Of a stretch of DNA of 64,000 nt, positions 54,922-63,600 are shown in pieces (the stretch's first letter is position 1; the number at the start of each line of letters is the position of its first letter). The notes under the pieces were generated by a model. It did no database searches. It was not told the origin of the DNA and was given only the letters and a program-made list of their open reading frames with translations. The stretch covers positions 89,513 through 153,512 of the forward strand of contig JAFAYI010000016.1 of NCBI GenBank assembly GCA_019240475.1. The letters are read 5' to 3'. The DNA is from Acidobacteriaceae bacterium. Its GTDB lineage: Bacteria; Acidobacteriota; Terriglobia; Bryobacterales; Bryobacteraceae. Position numbers and translations under genes: made by a program.

Positions 54922-56529
54922 TCAGGCGAGGCGCCCATCGCGCAGCAAAACAATACGATCAGCAACACCATAGAATAAATCATCATGGGTGACGGCTATG
55001 ACGGTTGTGCCTTCCGTCTTAACACGTTTCAAGACCGACGTGTAGAAGTAGGTCTTGAACTTGGGATCTTGATCCGCCGCCCATTCGTCGAGAAGCAAGA
55101 TGGGTCTCGATTCCAGCAGTGCAATCACAAGGGCAAGGCGCTTTTGCTGTCCTCGAGATAGCTCATCAAAGACAAATCGGTCCCCTTTGATTAAGACCTT
55201 TTCGGACAGATCAAATTCGGCCAGATACTCTTCGGCCCGCCTCAGGCAGCTAACGTCATGAAGTTGGGGCAGTTCCCGGAGCAGAAAGAAATCCTGAAAT
55301 ACGGCGGCGAACATCTGTCTGTATTCGGCCGCATTACTACTGGTAACCAGCGTTCCGTCCATCTCAATGGCGCCTGCCGCCGGTGAGTACAGGCCGGAAA
55401 GCACTTTCAGAAATGATGTCTTTCCCGAGCCATTACCCCCACAAACGAACAATGTCTCTCCAGCTCGAACATCCACTGAGAATGGCCCCAGCCTGAAAGG
55501 AATCTGGCCATTCGTTGAACCGTACTCGTATACGACATCAGCCACGCAGATACATTTGAAACGCCTAGGCTCCGCGATTTGGAAATCATTATCACGATCA
55601 AGAGCCGCCTCCAGTCGTAGCCCAAGAGCTTGTATGTACTGCAGCGCAACCTTCCCGCGGATGATTGTCGGTACGATATTTACAAAACTTTCTACAGCGC
55701 TCCTCATGAACAAAACGGCCATTACGGCCGACAACACGGCTCGTCTATCAATACCGAAGCGATTTGCCTCCGAAAGCGCCAATAAGACACCGAATAGCAG
55801 AAAGTAGGATGCTACTGCCACGGCGCCGCCAAGGGCATACCGTTTGTTTGCCTCATAACCTATCTCGCATGAGAGATCGGCGGTCCGCTCTACGTTTGCG
55901 AGAGTCCGCATGTGCTTGGCGGGATTAAGCCGAAGCTCCTTGCTGCCGCCTAGCAGCGTATTAAACTCGGCAAAAAAGGATGTTTGGACGATTCGATCGC
56001 GCCCGAGTAAAGAATTCGCTTTCCTGCCCGTCAGATGATGAAAGAAGACAGTAGCAACGACGCCGACGACCACTAACACAAAGAGACTTGGCGACACCTG
56101 GAATAGGTACGCAAAAACGCCAAGAACTATCAGAAGGTCCATCATAACGAGCGGAAACATCTGACCGAAAGCGGAGAGCGAGGCGATGTCACTACTAATT
56201 GTCGAGATGATGGACCCTGTTGGAAGCATTTCGACGGCCTTTTGTGACAAGTGTGCAATCTGATGCGCAATTTGGACCCGAAGCCGGCGGACGTTGTGCT
56301 GCGATACTTTGGTGAGCGAGACTTCAGAAAGGGATCGTGAAACGAGCGTAGCGCCGCACAGCGCCCAGAACTCGATATATGGGAAACGAGTGTGGGCGAG
56401 CGGCTGAAATGCCTTCACCGTAATCTGCATAAGAAATACATTTGCGGCTGCGCAAACACATGCCATCAGCACAGACAGCAGAAGCAGCCACGGCGAGAGC
56501 CTTATTAGATAGCGGAGGATCGCGATCAT
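54922..56529 (-). CDS. Cyclic-peptide exporter, ABC transporter of the PvdE/SyrD type
   Basis: 535 residues: six membrane helices (about 1-290) fused to one ATPase domain (about 325-535). The ATPase has Walker A CGGNGSGKTSFLK, a Q-loop in AAVFQDFFLL, signature ELSRGQQKRLALVIALL, Walker B ILLLDEWAADQDPKFKTYFY and the H-loop VIAVTHDD. The DEWAADQDPxFxxxFY stretch is characteristic of the PvdE/SyrD family, which exports nonribosomal peptides such as pyoverdine precursors and lipopeptides. That strongly links the gene to the NRPS encoded 4 kb upstream on the same strand. It should move the product from cytoplasm to periplasm. Confidence 0.92.
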   Translation of the reverse strand: MIAILRYLIRLSPWLLLLSVLMACVCAAANVFLMQITVKAFQPLAHTRFPYIEFWALCGATLVSRSLSEVSLTKVSQHNVRRLRVQIAHQIAHLSQKAVEMLPTGSIISTISSDIASLSAFGQMFPLVMMDLLIVLGVFAYLFQVSPSLFVLVVVGVVATVFFHHLTGRKANSLLGRDRIVQTSFFAEFNTLLGGSKELRLNPAKHMRTLANVERTADLSCEIGYEANKRYALGGAVAVASYFLLFGVLLALSEANRFGIDRRAVLSAVMAVLFMRSAVESFVNIVPTIIRGKVALQYIQALGLRLEAALDRDNDFQIAEPRRFKCICVADVVYEYGSTNGQIPFRLGPFSVDVRAGETLFVCGGNGSGKTSFLKVLSGLYSPAAGAIEMDGTLVTSSNAAEYRQMFAAVFQDFFLLRELPQLHDVSCLRRAEEYLAEFDLSEKVLIKGDRFVFDELSRGQQKRLALVIALLESRPILLLDEWAADQDPKFKTYFYTSVLKRVKTEGTTVIAVTHDDLFYGVADRIVLLRDGRLA

Positions 56530-56614
56530 AAGTAGATGCTCAAGCGAGGATCGCTAAGCAAGTTTAAAGTCCACCTCAAGGCAAAGGATAACCGAACCTG
56601 ATTCTAATACCCGC

Positions 56615-56629
56615 AGTGGATGATCCACT
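56615..56629. repeat. Short perfect palindrome between carbamoyltransferase and exporter genes
   Basis: AGTGGAT (56615-56621), one base, then ATCCACT (56623-56629). It lies in the 133-bp gap between the two genes. No T-run follows on the minus strand, so an operator or RNA hairpin is as likely as a terminator. Confidence 0.35.
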
Positions 56630-56662
56630 TCTCGGCTCCAGTCGCGGGGTCCGGACTATCTC

Positions 56663-58651
56663 TTAGTTATGACCAGCTATGAAAGCTGGTTTCCTAAAGC
56701 TGAGAAGGCCGAGTCGACGCAGTTTTCCGAGAATAGAAGTGAATGCCAATTCGCTGATATCTCCACATTCGGCACGGATGGCTTCTAACATCCCCCGGCC
56801 GTCCGTCACACCGTCAATTTTGGAAAGTATATCCAGCGCCTTCTCGTAGTAGAAGGGAATCTCCACATCCGCTTCACCCCAATGAGTAATCCACGCAGCA
56901 TTTTTCGCTCCGTTAGATGCCGATATTACGCGCAATCCCTGACATCTAACGGGTATTAAATCCAGAGGGCTTTTGTAACACGGAGCCTTCTCGACCAGCG
57001 TGTCTTCAATAATGCAGCAATCAAGACCCGACATAAGCAAACACCACACTGCGTCCCGCGGACTCTCCACAATCGGTTCGCCTTGGGTGTTGAACGACGT
57101 ATTCAGAATGATCGGTACGCCTGTACGCCGATAGAATAACGTCAGGAGGTCATAAAACTTACCATTCGCTTCACGGGTGACAGTCTGAACCCTTCCCGTC
57201 CCATCCTCGTGCACAACGGCCGGCACTATGCTAGCCTTCTCGTGCCTAAATCGTAGTACGCGCAACATGAATGGGCTCTCGCCGGAGGCACCGTCGACCT
57301 CGAACCATTCATCGACAAATTCGCGCAGTATTGCCGGAGCAAACGGACGAAACGGTTCGCGGTATTTTACCGACCGGTTGAGTCGGTCCTTCGCCTCTGC
57401 AATCCTTGGGTCACACAGAATGCTTCGCTGACCTAGTGCTCTTGGGCCGAGTTCCGACTTTCCAGCGAACCAACCCACACTTTTCCCATTACAGAGATGC
57501 TCAACAACTGCTTCTAATGGAGAAGATGAACCAGCGATCTGCACAAGAGGCGCTGCCTCCTCTATGGCGCCGCCTATCTCACATTCACTGTACTCTTTTC
57601 CTAAGGCATCCCGCGTAAGACGCTTCGTACTATGCTCTTTCGTGAGATGCCACAGGCCAATCATCGCAGCGCCCAGAGCCGTCCCACTATCCTCTGCGGG
57701 AGGAATGATATAGACTTCCTCAAAATGACCTGTACGGACAATTTTTTCGTTGACTACGCTGTTCAGTGCAACGCCTCCTGCAAGAGCTAGATTTCGACTA
57801 CCCGATAATCCCCGCGCCTGATTGACCGACCATAATACTGCCACTTCCAAGGCGTTTTGCACTGAGGCCGCCAGATCGCAGTATTCTCGAAGTAGCTTAG
57901 GATATCTATCATTGCTGAGGAATCTATTTGCCACCGCACAAGTGAAATGTAAGACGCCATCTCCGATTTGGAAAAACTCTTCCACCGGGATATTAGGGAC
58001 GCCGTAAGGTGCAAGCCCCATGACCTTCCCCGCCTCCATCGGATCTCCGAATATCTGGACGGCAATCGCCGAATACATTGTTCCGATACTCGTAAAGTGC
58101 GGCATACCCTGTTCGGTGCCATCAAGCCACTTTCCCATTTGCTTCATCAATGGCGCTATGTTGATACCCGAAGCCTCATATAATGAGACAGTTTCTTCAA
58201 CGCCATCATTGGCGTTTCGCATCACCTCTCTCTCATTTGGAAGTAAATCATCACGGTGTGAACCAGCCCCATCAATTACCAAAATTGCTGCGTCATCCCA
58301 CCCTGATGCTCCATAGACACTAGCGGCGTGAGCAAGATGATGTGACACACGTAGAATGGGTGTACCTGATTCTTGTAGATCCAGATCCGGGCTCGCATAT
58401 ATGTTGTTTACAGGATCCTCTAATCTCTCGACATAGCTGAATGCAACCAGATCTAAGTCGCACGATGTAATGCCAGCTGTCTCAAGACAGTATTTGATTG
58501 CTAGGCTACGCCTCGACAGATCCAGCCTTGCTCGTTTGACGCCCAGTAATCGCTCCTCTTGAATCGCAACTACGATTTCCGAGCCCTTCAAGAGGCATGC
58601 CGATCCATTGTGGGACGTGTTGAGCCCCAAAATCCATTTATCCCTGCTCAT
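56663..58651 (-). CDS. NodU/TobZ-type O-carbamoyltransferase
   Basis: 662 residues from ATG 58649-58651, with GAGGG eight bases upstream; a TTG at 58666 is the alternative. Two domains: an N-terminal Kae1/HypF-like part (ILGLNTSHNGSACLL, RVSHHLAHAASVYGASGWDDAAILVIDGAG) that makes carbamoyl-adenylate, and a C-terminal carbamoyl-transfer part (ELGPRALGQRSILCDPR, NTSFNTQGEPIVESPRDA). These enzymes move a carbamoyl group from carbamoyl phosphate and ATP to a hydroxyl of Nod factors, aminoglycosides or other products. It has about 90 extra residues at the C-terminus (from GLRVISASNG) of unknown role. In this cluster it probably carbamoylates the peptide or an attached sugar. Codon use and base composition are AT-richer than outside the cluster. 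Confidence 0.9.
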   Translation of the reverse strand: MSRDKWILGLNTSHNGSACLLKGSEIVVAIQEERLLGVKRARLDLSRRSLAIKYCLETAGITSCDLDLVAFSYVERLEDPVNNIYASPDLDLQESGTPILRVSHHLAHAASVYGASGWDDAAILVIDGAGSHRDDLLPNEREVMRNANDGVEETVSLYEASGINIAPLMKQMGKWLDGTEQGMPHFTSIGTMYSAIAVQIFGDPMEAGKVMGLAPYGVPNIPVEEFFQIGDGVLHFTCAVANRFLSNDRYPKLLREYCDLAASVQNALEVAVLWSVNQARGLSGSRNLALAGGVALNSVVNEKIVRTGHFEEVYIIPPAEDSGTALGAAMIGLWHLTKEHSTKRLTRDALGKEYSECEIGGAIEEAAPLVQIAGSSSPLEAVVEHLCNGKSVGWFAGKSELGPRALGQRSILCDPRIAEAKDRLNRSVKYREPFRPFAPAILREFVDEWFEVDGASGESPFMLRVLRFRHEKASIVPAVVHEDGTGRVQTVTREANGKFYDLLTLFYRRTGVPIILNTSFNTQGEPIVESPRDAVWCLLMSGLDCCIIEDTLVEKAPCYKSPLDLIPVRCQGLRVISASNGAKNAAWITHWGEADVEIPFYYEKALDILSKIDGVTDGRGMLEAIRAECGDISELAFTSILGKLRRLGLLSFRKPAFIAGHN

Positions 58652-58705
58652 TCGACATGCCCTCAATATTTTCTACATCTAATCGATGAACATTCTCCAC
58701 CTTCT

Positions 58706-59155
58706 TCATTGCTTGAGGCCGGGCTTGACAGATTGCTTAGTGGCCGTACCGGTTTCGATGACTTGCTCGTCGGAGTCCACAATATATAGCTGAGTTCCGT
58801 TTTGGGTCAGCACGAAATACAGATGAGCTGTATCGTCCCCAAGCGCAATGGTAGCGGCGCCGGTACAATCCGGGTCAATCGTATAGGTTCCGTGAAAGGG
58901 CGGCTTTGAGACCTTTCCGCTGACATTTTGAAGCGCGAGGCCGGTAAATTTCCCGCTCCCGTCAGCTACAAACCTCCCGATGAGAGCATAGGAAACGTTT
59001 GCAGCTAAATTCTGTCCGGTAATGCTAAAACCATAACCTCCCTTGAGACTGCCGAGCGAACACCCCTCTTGTGCATAAATAAGGCTGGGCATAATGACTG
59101 ACAGCGTGATACAGGCAGCTCTCCTGCAAAAATGCTTCCCAATAAGGTGATTCAT
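58706..59155 (-). CDS. Small secreted protein of unknown function
   Basis: 149 residues with a signal peptide (AACITLSVIMPSLIYAQ). The mature part (SLKGGYGFSITGQNLA, YALIGRFVADGSGKFTG, GTYTIDPDCTGAATIALG) matches a recurrent pattern of short secreted beta-rich proteins that I associate with Acidobacteriota; no function is known. A ribosome binding site (GAGG) lies before the ATG. It is unusual inside a biosynthetic cluster, 54 bp upstream of the carbamoyltransferase on the same strand. It could be a bystander, an inserted gene or a binding protein for the product. Confidence 0.75.
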   Translation of the reverse strand: MNHLIGKHFCRRAACITLSVIMPSLIYAQEGCSLGSLKGGYGFSITGQNLAANVSYALIGRFVADGSGKFTGLALQNVSGKVSKPPFHGTYTIDPDCTGAATIALGDDTAHLYFVLTQNGTQLYIVDSDEQVIETGTATKQSVKPGLKQ

Positions 59156-59226
59156 TTGTCCTCTAGTCTGTGAATTTTAAACACTTTGAAGTACGCGACT
59201 GGCGATTGCCGTATGCATCCGACCTC

Positions 59227-59244
59227 GCGATCAGAATTGATCGC
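59227..59244. promoter_or_regulatory. Inverted repeat in the gap between methyltransferase and secreted-protein genes
   Basis: GCGATCA (59227-59233), GAAT, TGATCGC (59238-59244), a perfect 7-bp dyad in a 261-bp gap. It could be an operator for the genes at 58.7 kb and below, or a terminator stem for the methyltransferase; no T-run follows on the minus strand. Confidence 0.4.
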
Positions 59245-59416
59245 CGCAGATCAACCGTCTCAATAATCGCAGCCTACATGGATCAGCGCAATCATGACCT
59301 AGATCGGGCAATCCATTCGCCGGCTCGTTCGGGTGCTTCTTGAACGTTATGGTTTTTCGGCAAGATCGATTTTCGACTTGGCGTAAGACGTTATGAGCCA
59401 GGCTGCCAAAACAGCG

Positions 59417-60487
59417 TCACTTTCGCATGATCATCAAGGCCATAGGTCCGTCATCTGGCCGATGAATCTCGAAGGAGGCAAAGCCACTGTCGGCGGCAAG
59501 GAGCCTCATGTCGTTAACACATATGGACATCGGCGAGGGCGAGCAGACATTGAAGAAATACAAAGCGGCTGACGCCGCTAATAGAGGTCCTGTTTCTAAC
59601 TCATTTGTAGCTGACTGCACTATGATTACACTCCCTCCACGCGGCAATGCATCATTGATTCGCCGCATGAGTGCATGAGCTTGCTCGGTCGGCGTGATCT
59701 CAAGGACTGCTGAGAGCACGACACAATCGGCTCCGGTCGGCACCGGATCCGCACCTAAGTTGCCATCGACAAAGCCCACAGATTTATTCGTCAATTGGGC
59801 TCTGCCCTTAGCACACACGGAAGGCAAATCGAAAACTGTCACTCGCAAGTCAGGATAATGATTCACGATGGCGTTAGCCGTCACGCCGGTATTTCCACCG
59901 ATATCCAGCACATGGCTGACTTGGCCCTGGAGTCGCCGTATTCCTTCGAGCACTAAAGGAATCCTGTACCCCTCGTTTGTATGCGCAAGTTCGGCAGAGT
60001 ATATCCGCTCAAGCTCGGGATACTGCGCCAATCTCTCGTAAAGTGTTGCGCCACTTCCTGGAAGAAGTTGTAATCCGGCATTCTTGCCGGTCTTTGCAGA
60101 TTCAGCGAGGAAAGCGGGAGACGCATCGTAGAGCCGGTACAACTGTGACGGAACGCGGCCACGCAGTCGCTTAGTCGCATGGTACCGAAGGGATTTCGGA
60201 TCACGCGACAGAAGTTTAGCCGAGCACCCAAGCAACAGGAGCAAGCGCAATGACGTCTGAGGCAAAGTGACAGAATCTTGCATTTGCTCTAATGACAGCC
60301 CACTTCTACCAGCGGTCAATAGCACTTCACTTAACCCAGTCTCTGCGCACGCCGCATTGATTAAACGTCGATGACGCACGAGCATCTCAATTGGTGTCGT
60401 CAGATACTCGGGCATCCACGTTGCGATCTGGCCGACTACGATATTGTTCAACCATCCGGCAGCTGTGTCTCGGACCTTTGTTAGCAT
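59417..60487 (-). CDS. SAM-dependent methyltransferase, O-methyltransferase (COMT-like) family
   Basis: 356 residues. The N-terminal half is helical and resembles the dimerisation/winged-helix part of plant-type O-methyltransferases (EMLVRHRRLINAACAETGLSEVLLTA, SLEQMQDSVTLPQTSLRLLLLLG). The C-terminal half is a Rossmann methyltransferase: HVLDIGGNTGVTANAIVNHYP (SAM loop), VTVFDLPSVC and DCVVLSAVLE. A polyketide/peptide hydroxyl is a plausible acceptor. It is 200 bp downstream of the NRPS gene and on the same strand, so it probably methylates the product; N-methylation in trans is less usual. The His that often acts as base in this family is not obvious. Confidence 0.82.
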   Translation of the reverse strand: MLTKVRDTAAGWLNNIVVGQIATWMPEYLTTPIEMLVRHRRLINAACAETGLSEVLLTAGRSGLSLEQMQDSVTLPQTSLRLLLLLGCSAKLLSRDPKSLRYHATKRLRGRVPSQLYRLYDASPAFLAESAKTGKNAGLQLLPGSGATLYERLAQYPELERIYSAELAHTNEGYRIPLVLEGIRRLQGQVSHVLDIGGNTGVTANAIVNHYPDLRVTVFDLPSVCAKGRAQLTNKSVGFVDGNLGADPVPTGADCVVLSAVLEITPTEQAHALMRRINDALPRGGSVIIVQSATNELETGPLLAASAALYFFNVCSPSPMSICVNDMRLLAADSGFASFEIHRPDDGPMALMIMRK

Positions 60488-60687
60488 ATTAATCGATCAT
60501 TCGGGTACCACGTGTTACACTCGTCATTCGTGCTGACGCGTGCCGCGTTGGCTCAGGCGTTATCACTTTTCATCGCGATAAGCCATGACTGCGCCAACGT
60601 TTGAGAGAACGTCGCTCCAGGGCCTAACTCTAACTCCAGTTTGGCTCTTTTCCAATTGCAGAAAAGGAAAGTCGACCCTGCAGCATA

Positions 60688-63600
60688 TTAGCCCATACCT
60701 GAGGTGTCTTCTAGACGAATTAGTCTAGCGAGGTTAGATGCATGTGGCGCTTGGAGCATCGTGAGGTGGTTGCCATCGGCGTGTTTGTAAACAACTTTGG
60801 GGGCGAACCTACGCCATCGTGTTACAAGATCTTTTTGCTTTTTGACGTTCCCGGGCTGATCTAGTTTTGGATCATCGGCCAATATTAGCTGCATTGGCTC
60901 CTCGTAGGCTCTGCTCGGTCTGAAAGTCGCGCGCAAGGCTGCAGCAAACGTTCGAAACACTCCGCGCAATATACCAGGACTAGATCCAGCCGGCACTAGA
61001 CGCTCTCTTACCAAAGAGCGATGCACCAGCTCCAATTGGTCGAATTCGCCATCCGACTTTAAATCATCTAATTCTGTTCTCAAAGAGCGGCCAAACATCT
61101 GCTCATAAATATCAATCCAATGTGCCATAACTTCGGAGTTAGTATATTCACGACTTTGTAGTTCATCATCCGGCGGCTCTGTATCCAGGAGAGTAAGCGA
61201 TGCAATGGTGCAGCCTTTTTCAAGAAGCCTTTGAGCCATTTCGAATACAACCCAGCCACCAAAAGAATGCCCTAATAAGTGAACCGCGTTGCGATTGGGC
61301 ATGTTGTGCATTTCGCGTAAATAGCATTCTGCTGCTGCTTCAACTGTCGTATGCGGGACTAATGTCCCGTCCAGCCCGCGGGGTTGAAATCCGTAAACGG
61401 CCTGCGCTTCTCCAAAATTAGAGATGAGCCCAACGAAGCTTGTGACGCTGGCTCCCGCTCCCGCTACACAAAGCAGTGGTGTCGCATCCCCGCTACCTGC
61501 TTTCAGGAGCATGAGTGGACAATAGCGCCTTTCGGGCAAGTCAACCGGCGCGAGGCTCGACTTTTCAATGGCGGCCGACAAAGAGCGGCCGAGGGCAGCG
61601 ACATTGGGGGAGGACATCATCGAAAGGTGATCTCCCGGCACCGGTATTAAGTGGAGTAAATTGTCGGGTACGATAACCTCCCATCCGGGTCGCCACCCGG
61701 GTCTGGCTTGCTCCTCCGCGTAAAAGAAATGCACAGGAATCGGAATTGGCTGCGCGGCGTAATTAGCGTGCACCGAGTGCGCCGTCAGAACAGAATGTAA
61801 GGACTGTTTAACCTGATTCGCGGTTTGCCCAGAGAACACCTCCGGCACCATCGACATTTCGTCACAACAGGCAAAAAATGTTTCAAAATCCATCTGGGCA
61901 ACAGCCGACTGAAGTTGGGTGAGCTTCGGCTGGAGGCTTACATCCTGAAGAGCATTTTCGTTGATGAGGTTAAGTAGCAACTCCTTCTCGTCCAAGATAT
62001 TGGTGGGGAGATCGAGAAGGCGACCATATCGAGCAGCATAAACGGTATCTAGCAAGCCTAGGAAGTCCACCTTTTCATCTGCACCTATGAGTTGCACCGC
62101 GATCTCGTACGCGAGCACTCCACCGAAGGACCACCCGGCGATGCGATAAGGCCCGGAAGGCTGCACCGCGCGCATCATAGTTATCATTCGACTTGCCATA
62201 CCCTCTATGGTTCGTAGAGGACTTTCATGTGGCGCTTTAGGTGGTAGCCCCCAGGTCGGGATCTGGCGATCTAGATGCCGGGTTAAGCTCGTGACGTATA
62301 AAATCGAGCCTGTACCTTCATGCGTCAGAAAAAGGGGAGCGCCGGTTCCGCCCACACCTATACATATCGCTCTATCCGATGATATTTGATTGCCTTCTCG
62401 TTCGATTCTCGCTGCGAGAGATGCAATGGTCGGATACTTGAACAAGTCGAGAACTGAAAGATTGGGCTCAAATCGTTCGAGAGAACCAGCCACTCGTATC
62501 GCCAGCAGGGAATGACCACCAAGAGCGAAGAAGTTATCGTGCCGGCCGACCCGATCTACCTGCAGTAACTCGGCCCAGATCTCGGATAACAGCGCCTCAA
62601 TTGCCCCTTGCGGACGCTCATAGCCGTGCACAGCATATGCCCCTCCCTCCGGCGCCGGAAACGCCTGCCGATCCAGCTTCCCGTTTGGCGTCAGCGGGAA
62701 CGACTCCAGCCGCACATACGCTGCTGGCACCATGTAGCCAGGTAGAGAGGCCGCGAGGTACGCCCGCAACTGCTCGGCTTCCACCGCAGTCTCCGATTGA
62801 ACCGGGGTGTAGTAGGCCACCAGGCGCTTGTCACCGGACGTATCTTCCCGCGCCAGCACCACCGCTTCGCACACTCCCGCGTGCTCCGCCAAACGAGCCT
62901 CTATCTCTCCCAGCTCGATCCGGAATCCGCGGATCTTCACCTGAAAATCATTCCGACCCAGAAACTCGATCTGCCCGTCCGCCCGCCAGCGCCCCAGATC
63001 TCCCGTCCGGTACATCCGCGCGCCCGGGTTCTCGGCAAACGGATCGGCAACGAACCGCTCCGCCGTCAATTCCGTCCGCTTCCAATACCCTCGCGCCACC
63101 CCTGCTCCGCCAATGTACAGTTCCCCCACCGCCCCTATTGGCACGAGCTCACCCCGTTCATCGAGGAGATACGTTCGGACGTTTCCGAGCGGCGTGCCCA
63201 ACGGCAGTGTGCCCGAATCCGGTGCGGGCTGTGGGGAGTCCATTTGATATGTCAGGGCCCCGACCGTAGCCTCGGTCGGACCGTAATGGTTATAGATTTG
63301 GCAGTCCGGCGACTGGGCGCGCAATTCTCGGATCCATTCCAGCTGCGATGCTTCGCCTCCGAGAATCAGTCGGCCGTTATGCGCCATTCCGTTTCCATCC
63401 AGACCACTCGTGAGTCCACGCAGATGCGAGGGAACTATCTTTAGCACGTCAATGCCTTCGCGTAAGAAGTAGCTCTTCAGTAGCTCACAGCTGTGTAATC
63501 GCGTTTGGGAAATGACATGCAGTCTGCCGCCCAGCAGCAAAGCCGGAAAAATCGCGGTGTAACCGAGGTCGGCAGCAACGGTTGAGACGACGGCGTAATT

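Noticed and set aside
62601..63444. Two plus-strand frames (about 220 codons each) in the adenylation domain
   Set aside because: Pro/Arg/Ser-rich shadows of the GC-rich NRPS gene.
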